From NCBI GenBank assembly GCA_013397795.1, contig VZTJ01003242.1:867873-931872 (forward strand): DNA of 64,000 nucleotides, in the 5' to 3' direction. Position numbers and translations under genes: made by a program. Positions 14,101 through 27,665 of this stretch are shown piece after piece (within the stretch, counting starts at the first letter, position 1; each line of letters starts with the position of its first letter). This stretch comes from Orthonyx spaldingii (taxonomy: Eukaryota; Chordata; Aves; Passeriformes; Orthonychidae). Under the pieces are notes generated by a model. That model was not told where the DNA came from. It was given only the letters and a program-made list of their open reading frames with translations, and made no database searches.

Positions 14101-16500
14101 ATATCATAGAAGACCTCATGTAAATTAGGCAACATTGGCTTTGCAGTTACCCTAGTCTTGAGTCCTGTCCACCTTTCAAACTCTTTTTATTTTTCATGTA
14201 TCTAGAGAGTTTTCAAGAGTGGAAGGAAAAGGAAGAATTGTACTGAGAAACTTGCTGACCCCTTTCTGAATGTCATGCAAGTGATTCTGAAGACAGACAA
14301 ATCTCTTTTTTCTCTTGGTTTCTATGGAAACATCCACCTCCACACTCCTTTATCACCATATATCTTATTTTTTTCTCATGTCTCTAAGTATTTTCTTTGT
14401 ACTTCCCAAAATGCTTGAATTGACTATACTCTCCATATTTACTCTTTATGTGATTTGACACTTTCCTTATCATTGATGGAAGCGCGAAGCAAGATTTCAA
14501 GATAGAATTTCACACACCCATTGATAAAACCTCCATAATTTCACTAGAGGAAAGGATGGACAGTCAGAATTTCTACACAAAAATGTTCCTATTTTAGACG
14601 TGCTTCTTCCAAAGACACTACGGGTGTTCACCACTGAGACTGATAGGATGAACTGCTGAAGGCCATGTGCAGCTTCAGCATTAAAATCACACATTTACCT
14701 GTAAAATTAATGAAGATAATAACTGTAAGCATCTATTTATGTGCATGCAGAGATGTGAAACACAGGTTGGAAAGACAATGTGTTATTTCTTTCTCTAGAG
14801 CAAAGTGATACTTGTGATAGGTTCAGTACTTTAAAACTAATTCTAACTTTAGGAAAAGCATAATATCAGAAGAAAACATTACAGATTATGAGTGATACTA
14901 CATTCAAATCACGAATAGATAATTTCAGTACTGCTGTATTTTTTATTACATTTAAGTGAAGGGGGCACAGGAAGAAAGAAGCCCTTTTCTGAATGTCTAA
15001 GACCAAAGCCTGAAACAGTGTTATCCTCTATCTAGGTGTGAGTTTTTACATCATCAGATGAAGAGCAAATTTTATCTGACTTCAAGATTAATGATTCTTC
15101 ACATTTTTGTTTATAACACTGCTTCTACCTTCCCCAAAAGAGAACTGTCTTTACCAAGGATATATCATCAATAAAAATTACAATGTGGCCTCATCAACAA
15201 TTTTATCAGCAAAGTCGGGGTGCAACAATACCTGATTGCAAATAAAAATGCATGTCTGTGGATGAGGAGAGAGAAACATTTTAAATTAGTTCTAATAACA
15301 AAATCAATTGTAACATCAAGTCATGAAATTATCACTGAACAGCAGTGATGGAACTGCATATTGAAGAAATAAGAAAGCATAAGAAAGCAAGCTAAAGAGC
15401 AAGTGCTGGGCATATTTCTAAAAAAAGAAGGCCCAAGTAATCTTCAATTTCCTTTCTTTTTGCACTCTTTGCATTCTTACTAGATGATCTACATAGAGAG
15501 GAACATTTATCATTTCAAAACATGAGAAAATTTCAGAGAGGACTTGTGTTTGGGGGCACATCATAAGTCTCAAGGTTGTCTTTTTGCCAATGTGCTGTAT
15601 CGTTATTGCACTCAGGGTGCACCGTGACAGTCACTGTTCTGCAAAAATGACAGAAAATAGGGAACCAGAGTAAGAAGTTTCACTTCTTGCACACAAAATG
15701 TCAACTTAGCTGTTATCTTATGGCCTAAGTGATTAGCAGAAACACACAATCATTTCTGAAGTTGTTTACTGTATCTGCCACAGAAGCAGCCAAATTCCCA
15801 AGCTATCTGAAATCCTCTGCTTTCAGTTCTCAGGGTTACTTGCTTATATTAGAGATGATGCTTCAATCTCTCACAGTGATTTTGTTGCCAAATTTCTGTG
15901 TGTTGCTGTATTATTTTCTAACTCACTTCCCTTTAAGTAATTTTCTCTTTTACCAGAAAGTTGAAGTGATCAGGCACCTTTTAGTACAAAGAAGCCACCA
16001 ATCAAACATTTGTTGCATAATTTAAACATGTGGTGAGGGAGAGACTACCTGTATAATTCCATTGCATTGTTTACCCAACAGACACAGATAAAGTCCCTGA
16101 AGGCACTGTAAGCATACAAAAAAAAAAAATTGTTTTTTCCATCTTTCTCATTCTCTTACTCCCTTATTACACACTGGGCTTTCTTCCAAAATACTGGAGG
16201 TCAGTCTGAGGGGCTTTTTGTAACTTAATCCTTAGAATCTAAATCTACACTTGTTTTTTTCTTCAACCAGAAGAAAAAAAGAATAAAATGCAAAACATTT
16301 CTCTCAGTTATAGACTTCTTTTCTGAAGAGAAAGTTGGATTCTTAGCTCCAGTGGGAATTACATTTTCTTTTCTTTCTTCAAAATATGGCTGGTTTTCAT
16401 AAGACCTTTAATTATCTAGTATAAAATTGCCTGATTTGTCTTTTCCAATGTCTCATTTAAAGCAGAATGCTTAAATCTGACCCGTCTGACACACTGCAGC
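8191..16500. other. non-coding sequence
   Basis: Unique AT-rich sequence with no recognised gene or repeat family. The part at 9590-9920 is especially AT-rich, with many TAAT/ATTA words. There is a short poly-T at about 9230-9243 and a poly-A at about 16116-16128. A small duplication of ATAAGAAAGC lies at about 15369-15389. Open frames such as 13721-14047 plus are short and show no domains. Confidence 0.55.
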
Positions 16501-19500
16501 TAAAGTAATATTTTATTTTTTAATTCTGAGACAATTTATTATGATAAATAAATTACTTTATCATGGTAGTGAATTATATTCATAATTGCTGTTATATTGG
16601 CTTCAGGGCTCATTAAAAATATATGTTTCTGTTGTAATAACTATTTTGCACCAATGTATCTTAGTACTGTGCTTTTTAAAAATATATGCTATGTCTGTAA
16701 TAAAAATACTGCATTTCTATACTATTTTTCACCTAGCTAGAGACAAGATCATCTACAATATATATCTGTGATTAGACACAGGAACTCCATGGACAATCTT
16801 AGTACGAAAAAAGAGGGTTAATATTCTTTGGGTGAACATGGAACAAACTCCAGTACAAGTCCTCTGACCCCTTATTATTTCTGTGAAATTAGATCCAAGC
16901 ACCGTCTTCCACTAAAAGACTATCTGGAAATTGTATTATCAAACATTAATATTTATCTAAGGACACCACATGTGTATCAACATTCCATATTCCAGGGCTT
17001 CTCAAGCTGTGGTCTGTGGAAATCACAGGTTAAAAACATCATCATACCCTTCTTTGGAGGACACACATTTTTTCACCATTTCATAGCAAGGATTTGACGA
17101 AACAGGTAACAAATCAAACTCCAATGATGGTGTTCTAGAGAAAGAGAATGTATTTGCTGCTTCTATTCACATAATGGTAAACTGAAAAAAGGGTATGTAA
17201 TCCTGCAGAATGCATCTCTCATAACTGTGCATCACACTTATGAATTTTATGCTGAACCAGAAGCAGCTATGAGAATAAGACAAAAAATGCTCCCCCAACT
17301 TTTAAGCTTTTTTTGAAAAAGTCTTTAACACTGTGTTTTGCTTCAGTAATAGCAGAAGAAAAACCTGTGTGCAGGTTTATCTCTGAACAGCCACAGTGGT
17401 ATTTGTTCCAAACTTAAATGTGCTTCCTACTGACTTTGATTGACAAATGAAGTCAAAGATGCCTAAGCCTTTTGTTCCTCATGGGATTGACCAAAAAACT
17501 TTGATATATCTACATTAGACAGAACAATGCCTGTTTTAAAGAATTTGTCCCCAAAAGTATCATCCAAAATTCAGAGCTATGAGCTGTGTTCCCTATATAA
17601 TATGAGAGAATCAAGTGCCTTAGATGTATGATCCAAAAGCTCATACCCTTACCTTGGGAAGGAATAGAACAGTCAAAATACAAATCCAAGGGGTAAACTC
17701 TGGGTTTTCTTTCATCACACTGATGCCTGCCAGCCGGACTGCCCATGACATAAGGATAGTCACAGCAGCATTCCTCACCTCCTAACACTTAGTCTGAGAA
17801 TGGGTTTATGGGGTGGGATGTGAGTCATTTTGGGCCAGTCAGTTTTCATGTGGACAGTAATACGACATCTCCATGACAAGCAAAGGAGTAGTTATTTAAC
17901 TGCCTTAGCCAAACATGGAACCAGATATGAAGTGGTTTCGACACAAGAGTGCTTGGGCCTTACACTGGGACTGAAAGTCCACATATTTTGCAGTATGCTG
18001 TGTGAGATCTGGAAAACCCTAGGAAGTAATTCACTAACCTACAAGGAGCAATGTGAGCACTTTATTAGTCAACTCCTGACCAGTGGTATTAACTGGAGAA
18101 GTGGTAGAGGCCATGCTTTCAACTTTGAGGAGAGTGCCACTATACAGTTTTGGGAGCTGAGCTGAAGGGCAGCCTAGCTTCATCCTCAGTAAAAGCTAAG
18201 CAGCAGCAATAATGAGCAGGATACACTTGTCCATCAATGCCAAGCTAACTGCAAGCTTTTTAGTGACCATGTGTAGTGGCCAGGTCGTGTTTCCTGTCAC
18301 CAAAAGACAAGAAAGAGCACTCTACAAGCCCTGCTCTGCTGCTGAACAGTTCTCAAGTAACTCAGACTGCAGATTGCTGCTTCCTTAGCAATTACATTCA
18401 GGAGCGTTCCCCAATTTCTGTCTTAAAAGTCAGCTGTCAGTTCCAATTGCCAATTCTTCCCTTCCACAACTTTTCAGATAATGGACTGATTTCTGAACTG
18501 ACCTGGAGTTTGCTTAACCATAATAAGAAAGTTCATTCAAAATAGAATGTTGGGCCATCTCTAGCTCAGCTGATGAAATCACTCCCCTTGCAATGACAGA
18601 AGCATCAATATGTACTGAAAATAAGGAGAGTTTTTAGCATTATTGAAGCATTAGCCTTGGATGCTGGGTTTTGGTAATAAGAAAATGCCTCTCTCCCTAG
18701 CAGTGTTAGGGCAAAAGGTATTCAACATGATTACATTGCCAGCCAGAAAATTGACACAACAAGGTTTTCTGGCTTTATAACCTGTATTCACTTAAGTAGG
18801 TAATCTAGCTGCTAGCCTGCTGAAAATTACCTGTTTAGTGATACTCAGTGGTAACTGATTTCTAGTGCAAACATTTATTGCAGTCGTTAGTTTCAATATC
18901 TTTCCTATCTGTTTTTGGTAGTGGTGATAGTTTTGTTTGTTGAGTTCTTTCATTATCCTTCATTCCAAAACTTGAGTCTCACCAGGCCAGAGAGTCTCAG
19001 GTTAAAACAATTTATGACGAGACCTCATCATGTCATAATACCTCTACCTTTCGCATGTTGTTTCAAATTAAAAGACCTCTCCCAGAAACCAAAGGTCTGA
19101 AAGAGATAAGATGGATTATTAGGGTTCCCGATTGGCAGCCATAGAAAGGCTGGGGTTTCTTCCTCCCAACCCTCCAAAAAGATCAATTATTGTAATTATT
19201 TAGTAAAAAAGAGCTTTGACTGAGTTAGTATTTCCTCTGATTTTACATAATCAGACCAGTGGAAGACCTTTGTTAGCAATATAGATTTAAACAGTTTAAT
19301 GACCATATAAAATTCCTTTAAACTACTTTCCTAAATAATGCATGGGTTAAAAAAAATTAAAATAAATATTTAGAAAGAAACAGAGAAGGAGAAAAATGCA
19401 GTTTGCTAAAGCAATCACTGAATGTGCAACTGTGAATCCTAAACTATAATTTTCAAGTACCCTGTGCCACTGAGCTATTAATATGCATAGAGTGCTGCTC

Positions 19501-22475
19501 TCCACCATGTCTTACAGGTGATATTCTTACAGGAGCTTTTTGCTACAAGCAAAAACTTTTCTGAGGGAAAGTTTTAAGTGAATCAGCATCCATTCATTTT
19601 TCATTACTTGGATTCTCTGATAAGTAGCAGTTTCGTGATATAGGTATTTGTCTATTAGGAACCTGGTGGAAATTACCAAGATCTTTCACATACATCACAT
19701 AGTTCAAGGCAAAGATTTATTTCCTGGTATTTTTGATTGTTAAATTGTGCGAAAGCATAAGGTGAAGTTTTAATGAGACAGAGCTCTATTTAAGTGTTCC
19801 CTATGAAATATCTTTCTCTTCTTTGCAGTTAGTTAGGGTTAGCTTTGAAATCTCATCAAGGGCAAGCATTTCTGATCAAATTTGAAAAAGAGATTGACAG
19901 GTAGTACTGGACTTTTTATTAATATTATTCTCTTGTTTGTATATGGTTCTGGATTTGGGGATCATTTTTCCACAGATTTTTTTTAAACTTTGACATGGAA
20001 AACCAAAAGGTTACACAGATCTTTCTGAAGCTGCTGTTGATATGATTTCCAGCTATATTAAGAACACCTAAAGCATACTCTGTAAAATATTTTAGGTACG
20101 AAATAGCTAAAACACTTTGGTGTAATAATCAACAGTCTGAGATAGTGAACTAACTGATAAAGCAGTTAATGGTTGATGTGAGAAGCAGCTCCAGCACATA
20201 AAAATGTTAATGTCATTGAAAAACATGAGTATGAAGGGTTATGCAGTTTTTACTTTATAAATACACACACACCATTGACATCGTAAGAAAAAAGTACTGG
20301 AACAAATTTGCACTTCCCAGTAACCCTCCTCTGTCATATATACCTTGATCCACTACTTTGAAACCACAAGACCAGGTACTCAAAATGGAAAATTTCCATC
20401 AGTTGTGATTCTAAATGGCTGAGAAGTTCTTCAAAAACTCTTCTACAAGCCTCATCACATTTTTAATTTAAAACTCTGCTGTCTGTCTTTTCCACTGAGA
20501 AGAAGGACATTAGACCACTTATTAAGCATCTCTGACCTCCAAAATAAACCTTCCTAGAAAAAAAGATAGGTCTTGTAATCTGCTGTACCTTATGAAAATT
20601 ATATATTTCCTTAATTTGAAAAAATAATGGGCACTTTTATTTTCAAAAAGCTTTTAGCAATGCTGGAAGGTGTTTCTGTAATCAAAAGTAGAGGCCAGAA
20701 TAACAACTAATGTAAAGATTTGTAGTTCCATCAAATTCAAAGTTGCAAGACAATGCACACCAACTATGAATCCAGAAAAGCTGTATGTTAAGCCTCATTC
20801 TATTTGTTGAAATGAAAGGATGAAGACATGATGTATCCAGATCGTTCCTTCCTAGCATTGTCAAGATTGTATTGATGTTGGCAATAGCAGTCTGACCAAC
20901 CATCTTAACAAAGAGAGATTTGTTTAAACCAAGTATGTGTGTGCCTTGCAGGCCTGTCTCAGAGAAGATGGCAATTTCCTCTTGCCCTTTTTCAGCATTC
21001 TTTATACATAGTTTTCTGAAAAGCTATAATATTCCCAGAGAGGTAGAAAAGATCCAGTTAGTCTTACTTACTCAGAACTGAAAGCTTTAAAGGTTAGTCT
21101 TGAGGGACATTATTACACTGCAGGTCAATAATGCCTCATAACCTTTGCCATGCCTCCTGAGGGCAAACACACATATTGTGATACCCCATTCTGCTACAGA
21201 TGAAAGCCTTTGGAAAGGCTGGCTTAAGGTTAGGAACTGCATGAAGGAATTCAGCCAAGGATGGTCTGTAAGGGGACTGAACTCATGTGGAACAGCAGCA
21301 AGTTTGCCTCTGCTGGCCCTTGCTCTGTGTATCCCTTTATCTTTGAAGCAAAGGTACTAAAGGGATTCTTGTAACAGAGGATAACAAAATATTTTAGATC
21401 CATGCTTCCCAGATAAGGGAGGCATTTGAGACTTTTCTGCTTATAAACACTACATTTCAAGGCCTGAGAAAGAAGACACTGGGTAGGAGAGTTGGTTTGG
21501 GGTGGGGAGGCCAGTTTAGGTGGGGGCTTAGGTTGGAGTTTTTTTAAGTTGTATTCAATTTAAGATTGACTATGCTTTTCTCCATTTACAAGCTGAAGTT
21601 TCTGATCATTCTGGTTTGCAGTTTCTCAGATAAGCATAAAAATTGCTCCAGGAATTTTTCAATGGAGAATAATTTCCATTTTGTAATGCATTTGTTTCAA
21701 CAACCCTGGGGCCCTTATCTTAACCTTGTGAACTAGAATGACCATACTAGATTTTGCTTCAGTGACAGGCTAGTCTGATAAACTCTGTTTATAAGTTACA
21801 ATCTATTCGATTATAGCAGTGAAATTAAACATAGCCATTTCACTTTTAGAATCAAAGCTAAAGGAAATGCTTGAAATCTAGACTACATTTATGGTATTTT
21901 GTGTTTACAGTTTCCTTCTTATTTATTGTGCATTTTGGCAAATCAAGATGTTACATTTCCTTTCCAGATAAAAATTATTCCATGATATTGAAAATTAGAA
22001 ATTCTTTTTAAATAGAAGGGAGCAGAAACAATTCTGCCTTCCCTCATAAGTCCATAGAAAATCAAGGTAAATTAACATCCTCTGTCTTCTGCTAGTAGAA
22101 GAAGACTGTCTGCACAATTAACCTTCTCATGTAGGCTGCATTGCTTAAATTCTAAGTGCTTGGATCATGGGTCCATTTTCACTGATTGGAACCAGAAAAA
22201 TTAGCAGAGAAAATCATATCTTCAGCTGACATAAATAAATTGCACTGAGCTGAAGTCTGTTGTTCTGTACCGATCTGAACAAATTTCAGATCTGCTCCTT
22301 TAATGCGTAGGAGGAGAAGTTCAATAGTTCAAGAAGTTTATATTGCAAGAAACCTTTCTGATTTGGCTGTAAGAAATCTGTTTCAGAACCAGTCTGCTTC
22401 CAACTAACTAGTTTGACCCCAAGAGTTAATAACAGTGCATTGCACTCCTGAAGCAGAGGGTTTAAAAATAATTAA

Positions 22476-22790
22476 TCATTTTGAAGGAGCACTGTTACCA
22501 TATTTTTTGCCTTTTTTTTCCCATCTACATTCCCTACCAAAGGATTTGCTTTCAAATTTGGAAGAGACCCAAAATCCAAACCACCTTTTTCCTTTCTCTG
22601 CTTTTACAGTGTCCATTTCTTTCTTGGTCAAAGGTGCAGCTTTAATGCTTTCTCTAGAATCAAGAGAAATCCTTGCCAGCCTCACAGAAATAAACACAAT
22701 AAGGAGCATAGCTAGAAAACATAGACAGAGGATGCAATAACTTGTTGATGTAGAGTTGCATTTTCTTTTCCAGCTTTCAAGAAGTGACAA
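22476..22790 (-). other. doubtful ORF with one hydrophobic segment
   Basis: This minus-strand frame of 104 codons begins at TTG rather than ATG. It encodes a basic start, then a strongly hydrophobic run of about 20 residues (roughly residues 18-37, Cys/Leu/Ile/Val-rich), then a Lys/Arg-rich tail, so it resembles a single-pass membrane segment with a cytoplasmic tail. On the minus strand, TTGTTAACAG lies just upstream of the frame and could be a splice acceptor, but its polypyrimidine tract is poor. The A/T-rich code easily yields hydrophobic stretches by chance, and no family is recognised. I regard it as probably spurious. Confidence 0.12.
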
Positions 22791-23739
22791 TTTGCTGTTA
22801 ACAATATGTATATTTTCTGTTAGGATTAATTACTCTTGTAAAATCATTTTTAGGCTCACACAGGCAAATTCTGATTTTCAGGCTGTTGAGCATTGAATCA
22901 GGACTATTATATCTCGAGTGCCATGTGTTTGTCACCTAATCATCTCTTCTCCACACATTCCTGGGTGTAGGACTACACCTCATCCAGTAATTCGGAAAAC
23001 TTACTCCACAAGCCCCATCTCCAAATCAGTCCTTCATTCCACAGCTGAAGCCTGACACCCCAGCCACTGCAGGTAGAGTCTCGCACATCAGAAACTATTA
23101 AACTCAAGTTTCTTTAGTGGCTCAGTGGGACACAAGTAGGCTCAGCACTTCAGAAAAGAAGGCCACTTATTTAATCACCTAAATGTGGATTTAAGCTCCT
23201 ATTGTTGAGAATCTAGGCTGCAGAATATGAGCCATTTTCACAGGGACACCCTGGCCCCTTTTTCATTGCTCTAGCAAATAAAGCAGCTGTAAATCCAGCT
23301 GGGTTTATGGCTCTGTTGTATTACTGGAACAGCAGAAAGCGACCAAAGAACTGTAGTGAACCTGTCCATATAGATCAAATACCTCAACATTGTCATTTTT
23401 AACTGTCAGATTTTTTCAGATAAATAAATCTGTACTTTAAATATTGGTTGTGTAATGGACAAGGACAGTTAAAGAGGAAATTCCTTTGTTTTCTTTGCCT
23501 TTTCACTGCTAAAATCTTGACTTTTCTAGCAAGAATTTGCTCTCCTGAGAGCTACTTGTCTAGAACTCCTGGTTACACAGTGATGCCAATATACAAATGA
23601 TTTCACCTTAAAGTGCATGTTATGAATAGATAGCACAATAGACACTTTCATCATCACCAGTCAAAGAGCACACAGAGAGTAACACTTTGTACTTTTCCAG
23701 CACCAGAAAAGGTGCCTACCTGAAGGTATCACAAAGCAT

Positions 23740-23796
23740 TCTGTGATGGAGATGAAAAAACAGGTCTGTCACACAGCTGAAGGTTTAGTAAGTCAT
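23740..23796 (-). mobile_element. possible MIR-like SINE fragment
   Basis: GATGAAAAAACA followed by CACACAGCTGAAGGTTTAGTAAGTCAT resembles the reverse complement of the MIR core (GATGAGGAAACTGAGGCACAGAGAGGTTAAGTGACTT). The match is short and gapped, so it may be chance. Confidence 0.2.
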
Positions 23797-26700
23797 ACTT
23801 AATATTCTTCCTATGTTAAAGAGTGTTCGTACACACTTATATGTGCAATGTATATGGAGTCACACTCTGAGAAATAATCGGTCATTCTGCACTTGTTTGA
23901 CCATCTCTCTATCAGTTGTTTGAAATCATTTAACTATTCTTATTTATTCTGCACACACAGGGATGCCTGATTCGATGAGTGCATTCATGGCACACACAAA
24001 GATTGCAGGTGTAAACTTTTAATCTGAACAGACCTTTGCCTTATTGTACATCAAGCTGGCAGACAGCCCTGCCACTGAACATGTCAATTCCATAGTTAGA
24101 AACTGATTAGGAAGTAAGCCAAATCACAGAGCTATACACTGAATTGCAATAGATGTATTCTGCCTAAAAAATTGGTACATAGTGAGAGCAGTCACTTCAG
24201 AGTTACTTCATTTTCCACTTTGAGGCAACCCTTCCTTAAAGAGTATTTCAGTGCAAATATATTCACAATAGAAAAAATCATAATAAATAATAAGTAGTAA
24301 TAAATCACATATGAAACATTAAGAAGTTATAATAAGCTGTATGATTTTCTGGAAAAGTATTCTCAGTGCAATATACTGTCAGAAGCATTAAAGAGCTAAA
24401 AATCTATTTATGCTAATTATTTCTGTCACTAGCAGGGAAGTCAGCTGGGAGTTGTCACAAACATAGATATGGCTTGTGTTTTCTCCCCTAACAAAACCAT
24501 GCAATGGCCTTCCCACCGGGCCCAGTACGTCACCATGATAGCTAATAGCAGCCAGCACGCTATGAAAATGTCCATACGTATTTAGCTTCAAATCACAACT
24601 TATGTAGTTGTTTCTATTGCAAGCAGGATGTTTCCACTTGCTTTTAAGCCAAATCTGATAATTTGAATATTTTGCAGCCATCAGAATCAAGCAATGTTTT
24701 ACTTCAGCAGAAAGAAGTTGGTGTGCAACCATGACAGCATCACTTTTTCATAATACCACTACAGCTTTCTGTCCTACTTTTGCAGTTTTTCTTCAACTAA
24801 GATTTGCTGGGATTCCTTAAGCATACTTCTCTTTTCATTCTTTTATTAAGCCCAACCAGCTCTTTCTTTGCAGATGAAAGCAGGATTGGTGTGAAAATAT
24901 TTACAACTCTCTCAGCTGTTGTGATAGTTTGTGCTAGCCAACATTTCATCCATCACTGACCCAAAGAGATTAAATCAACACAAAAAAACTTCCTTTTATC
25001 CTTCTCCTGGCCATGCCTCTGACATGTCTTCTTTACCAAAGGCAGAGATAGTTCCCTGTTCAGAGATGGACATACACCAAGGGAAGTAAAAAAAAAGTAG
25101 TATTTACACACTGCAGACAGTAGAAAATGTGTGAATTTCAGTATCAACACACAGCAACCAAATTTCTAAGCAAGTAGTAAATGCCAGCATAAATGATTCA
25201 GTGCTGTGTTCCAGCCACACCAGACACCAGTGATAGGTACTCTGCCTTTGCCATAAATATCTGTTTAGTGTTCTGTAGTGTGAGGTGGCAGGGTTTGGGT
25301 CTGAACTTTGATTGCAAAAACTCTCATGAGGCAGAGCAAGAACAAAAGGACATTTATTAATATAAAAGTAGCATTCATGGGTTGTTCCAGGACCCCTTAA
25401 TTTATTCAAAGATAAAACCAGAAACAGTTCCTGTCCCACAAATACAGTAAGTCATGGTCCTGATTTGCAGCACATCTGCAGTAAGTGACCATGTACATGT
25501 TTTTGTCCCACTGTAAATGTGAATTTCACAAGAATGAAGAGGGAGAGATACATCCTAAAATTAGCTATATATTTTAATATGGGTTATAGGATATTCTTCT
25601 TCACTTTGAATAATACTTTATTGTTCAAGTAATAATGTTGGAATGCACATACATTACTATAATTTGGAGATATATATATTTACACACAGTGCATACATAA
25701 GCAAGCCAGCCCAGTTGGAATACAGGGGAAAAAACTGTGCCAGCTATAATTCCATGAGCTATATTCAAGATATCCCTGCTATTTTGAAAATTCAGCTATT
25801 AATAGCTATATGTATATTTAATGATATGCCCCTGTTAGCATATGTTAAAAAATCCAAGTCTTCTTTTTGACAGTAAAATTATCATAAAGAAGACTGGGGT
25901 CTGAAATAGCAATGGTATCACAGGTTAAATCTCCTCCAGTGTGTGCCTGCTAGCTAGCTCTGCTGATCATCAGCTGAAATTCTGGGGAAAGGATGAATGG
26001 TGAATTGAATTTCTTCTTTGCTGTCTTTCCCTAACATATGTGTGGCATCACTAGTTATATACTGGGTAAGATATTTGGTGCATTGAAAATGCACCAAAAA
26101 GATAATGCTGATAAAAAAAAAATGCTCAGAATGACTGGCTGTCTAAGCAAATCTAAACCATTTTGGGGAAATATTAATTTGGGTTTTAAACATTTTCATT
26201 TAATTTATGCAATTTCTTGTTTACACATTATTTTGAGACACAACAATTACAGTGTACAGTGGGAATAATATATCTCGGTGTAATAAGAACAATACTGTAT
26301 AATTGTGCAAAATTTTTAAATATTCTATAGATGATTTTATTGTTTAAGCTTTTATGTAGCTCTGATTAATTATCCTTTTTTTAATCAAGACACCTTCAGT
26401 TTCTTAAAGTTTTGGCTTAAAGTTTGTGATAGCATATATAATTCCAAATTTAAAATGAGAATTTTAGGAGTGAGTTGAATCTTCATTAATTTTATCAGCA
26501 CAGTTTATAAAGTAGGAAAAATACTGAATATTCAGAATGAATTATTTTTTTCTTGCCTTTTCCTTCTTAGAATGAGGATTTAGCAATAACATAATTATAC
26601 ATTTTAATATAGTGTCTGTTACATCTCAACCTTGGTATAATACATACATAATACTTACTATACTACAGCTCCAATTTTATGATAAACTCTGATATGATAT

Positions 26701-27233
26701 GTGCTGATGACTGCTGGGAGAGGTTGCCTAAAGGAAAAAGCATTTCCTGGCAAAATCATCAGAAATCAGCCTGATAAAAAAGTGGTACCTGAAAAGATGA
26801 TGGAGGAGAAGTGGTCTTTTTGTGACAAATTCAGCCATTGAAACATCTTGATTAAATGCCATTTTCAGTGAAGTAATCAGCAGTCTTAACCTTAAAAGTT
26901 ATTGTATATCACCCCCTATATATGCACAATGGCTCTATTTTTCCTCCAGAGAAGTTAGCCTGTTCACAGCAATACATGTACCTGAGTACTTTTAATTAGT
27001 CTCTGCTTTTAAAACTCATAGACACCTTTCTCTGCAAAATGTGGGAGTTGTCCCACCCTGAAATGTGTGAATGGCAACATAAATAAATGTTAACATTAAA
27101 CTCAGATATCCTTGTTCCAAATGTCAGAAATGCAAAAAGCTATGTCTAGTTTTCTGCTTTATGTCTACAGGTGTTAAATATCTCCTATGTATGAATGTTT
27201 ATAATATTTCCTAATCATTGATTATCCAAGGAC

Positions 27234-27665
27234 AAGGTACCTCTGCTACAGGCTGAGAGAGTTGGAGTTTTTCAGCCTGAAGAAGAGAAGGCCATGGGGA
27301 GACCTTGGAGCCTTCTGGTACCTAAAGAAGGGCTACAAGACCTCTGGAGAGGGACTTCAAGGGCAGGTAGTGACAGGACAAGGGAGAATGACTTTAAACT
27401 GAAATGGGAGAATGTTTAGATTGGATATTAGGAAGAAATTCTCTGCTGTGAGGGTGGTGAGGCAGTAGCCCAGGCTGCCCATAGGGGTTGTGAATGTCCC
27501 ATACCTGGAATTGTTCAAGGCCAAGATTGGATGGGGCTCTGACTATACTGGTCTAGTGGAAGGTGTCCCTGCCTGTGGCAGGGAGAGCTGGAACTAGATG
27601 GATCTTCAAGGTCCCTTCCAACACAAAAAATTCTATGATTTTATGATTCTGTGATTCTGTGATTT
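27234..27665 (+). mobile_element. CR1 LINE, 3' end, 5'-truncated
   Basis: This stretch follows the 3' end of an avian CR1 non-LTR retrotransposon. It runs from the CAGGCTGAGAGAGTTGG segment through the TTCAGCCTGAAGAAGAGAAGG, GGAAGAAATTCTCTGCTGTGAGGGTGGTGAGGC and GTTCAAGGCCAAGATTGGATGGGGCTCTGA segments, then CTAGTGGAAGGTGTCCCTGCC and AAGGTCCCTTCCAACAC, to the 8-bp tail. Only the end of ORF2 and the 3' UTR are present, as is usual because CR1 reverse transcription starts at the 3' end and stops early. It cannot move on its own. Divergence looks moderate with small indels. Confidence 0.95.
27630..27661 (+). repeat. CR1 8-bp tandem tail
   Basis: Four consecutive octamers, ATTCTATG, ATTTTATG, ATTCTGTG and ATTCTGTG, form the 3' terminus of the CR1 copy. 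CR1 has this short tandem tail instead of poly-A, and it marks the 3' end and orientation. Confidence 0.95.

Larger units (their letters stand above)
16501..27233. other. non-coding sequence
   Basis: Unique AT-rich sequence. It contains a short (AC)n at 20262-20272, an AAT-rich patch near 24270-24310, a weak MIR-like match near 23740-23796 and a minus-strand frame at 22476-22790 (listed separately). I see no supported gene. Confidence 0.55.
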
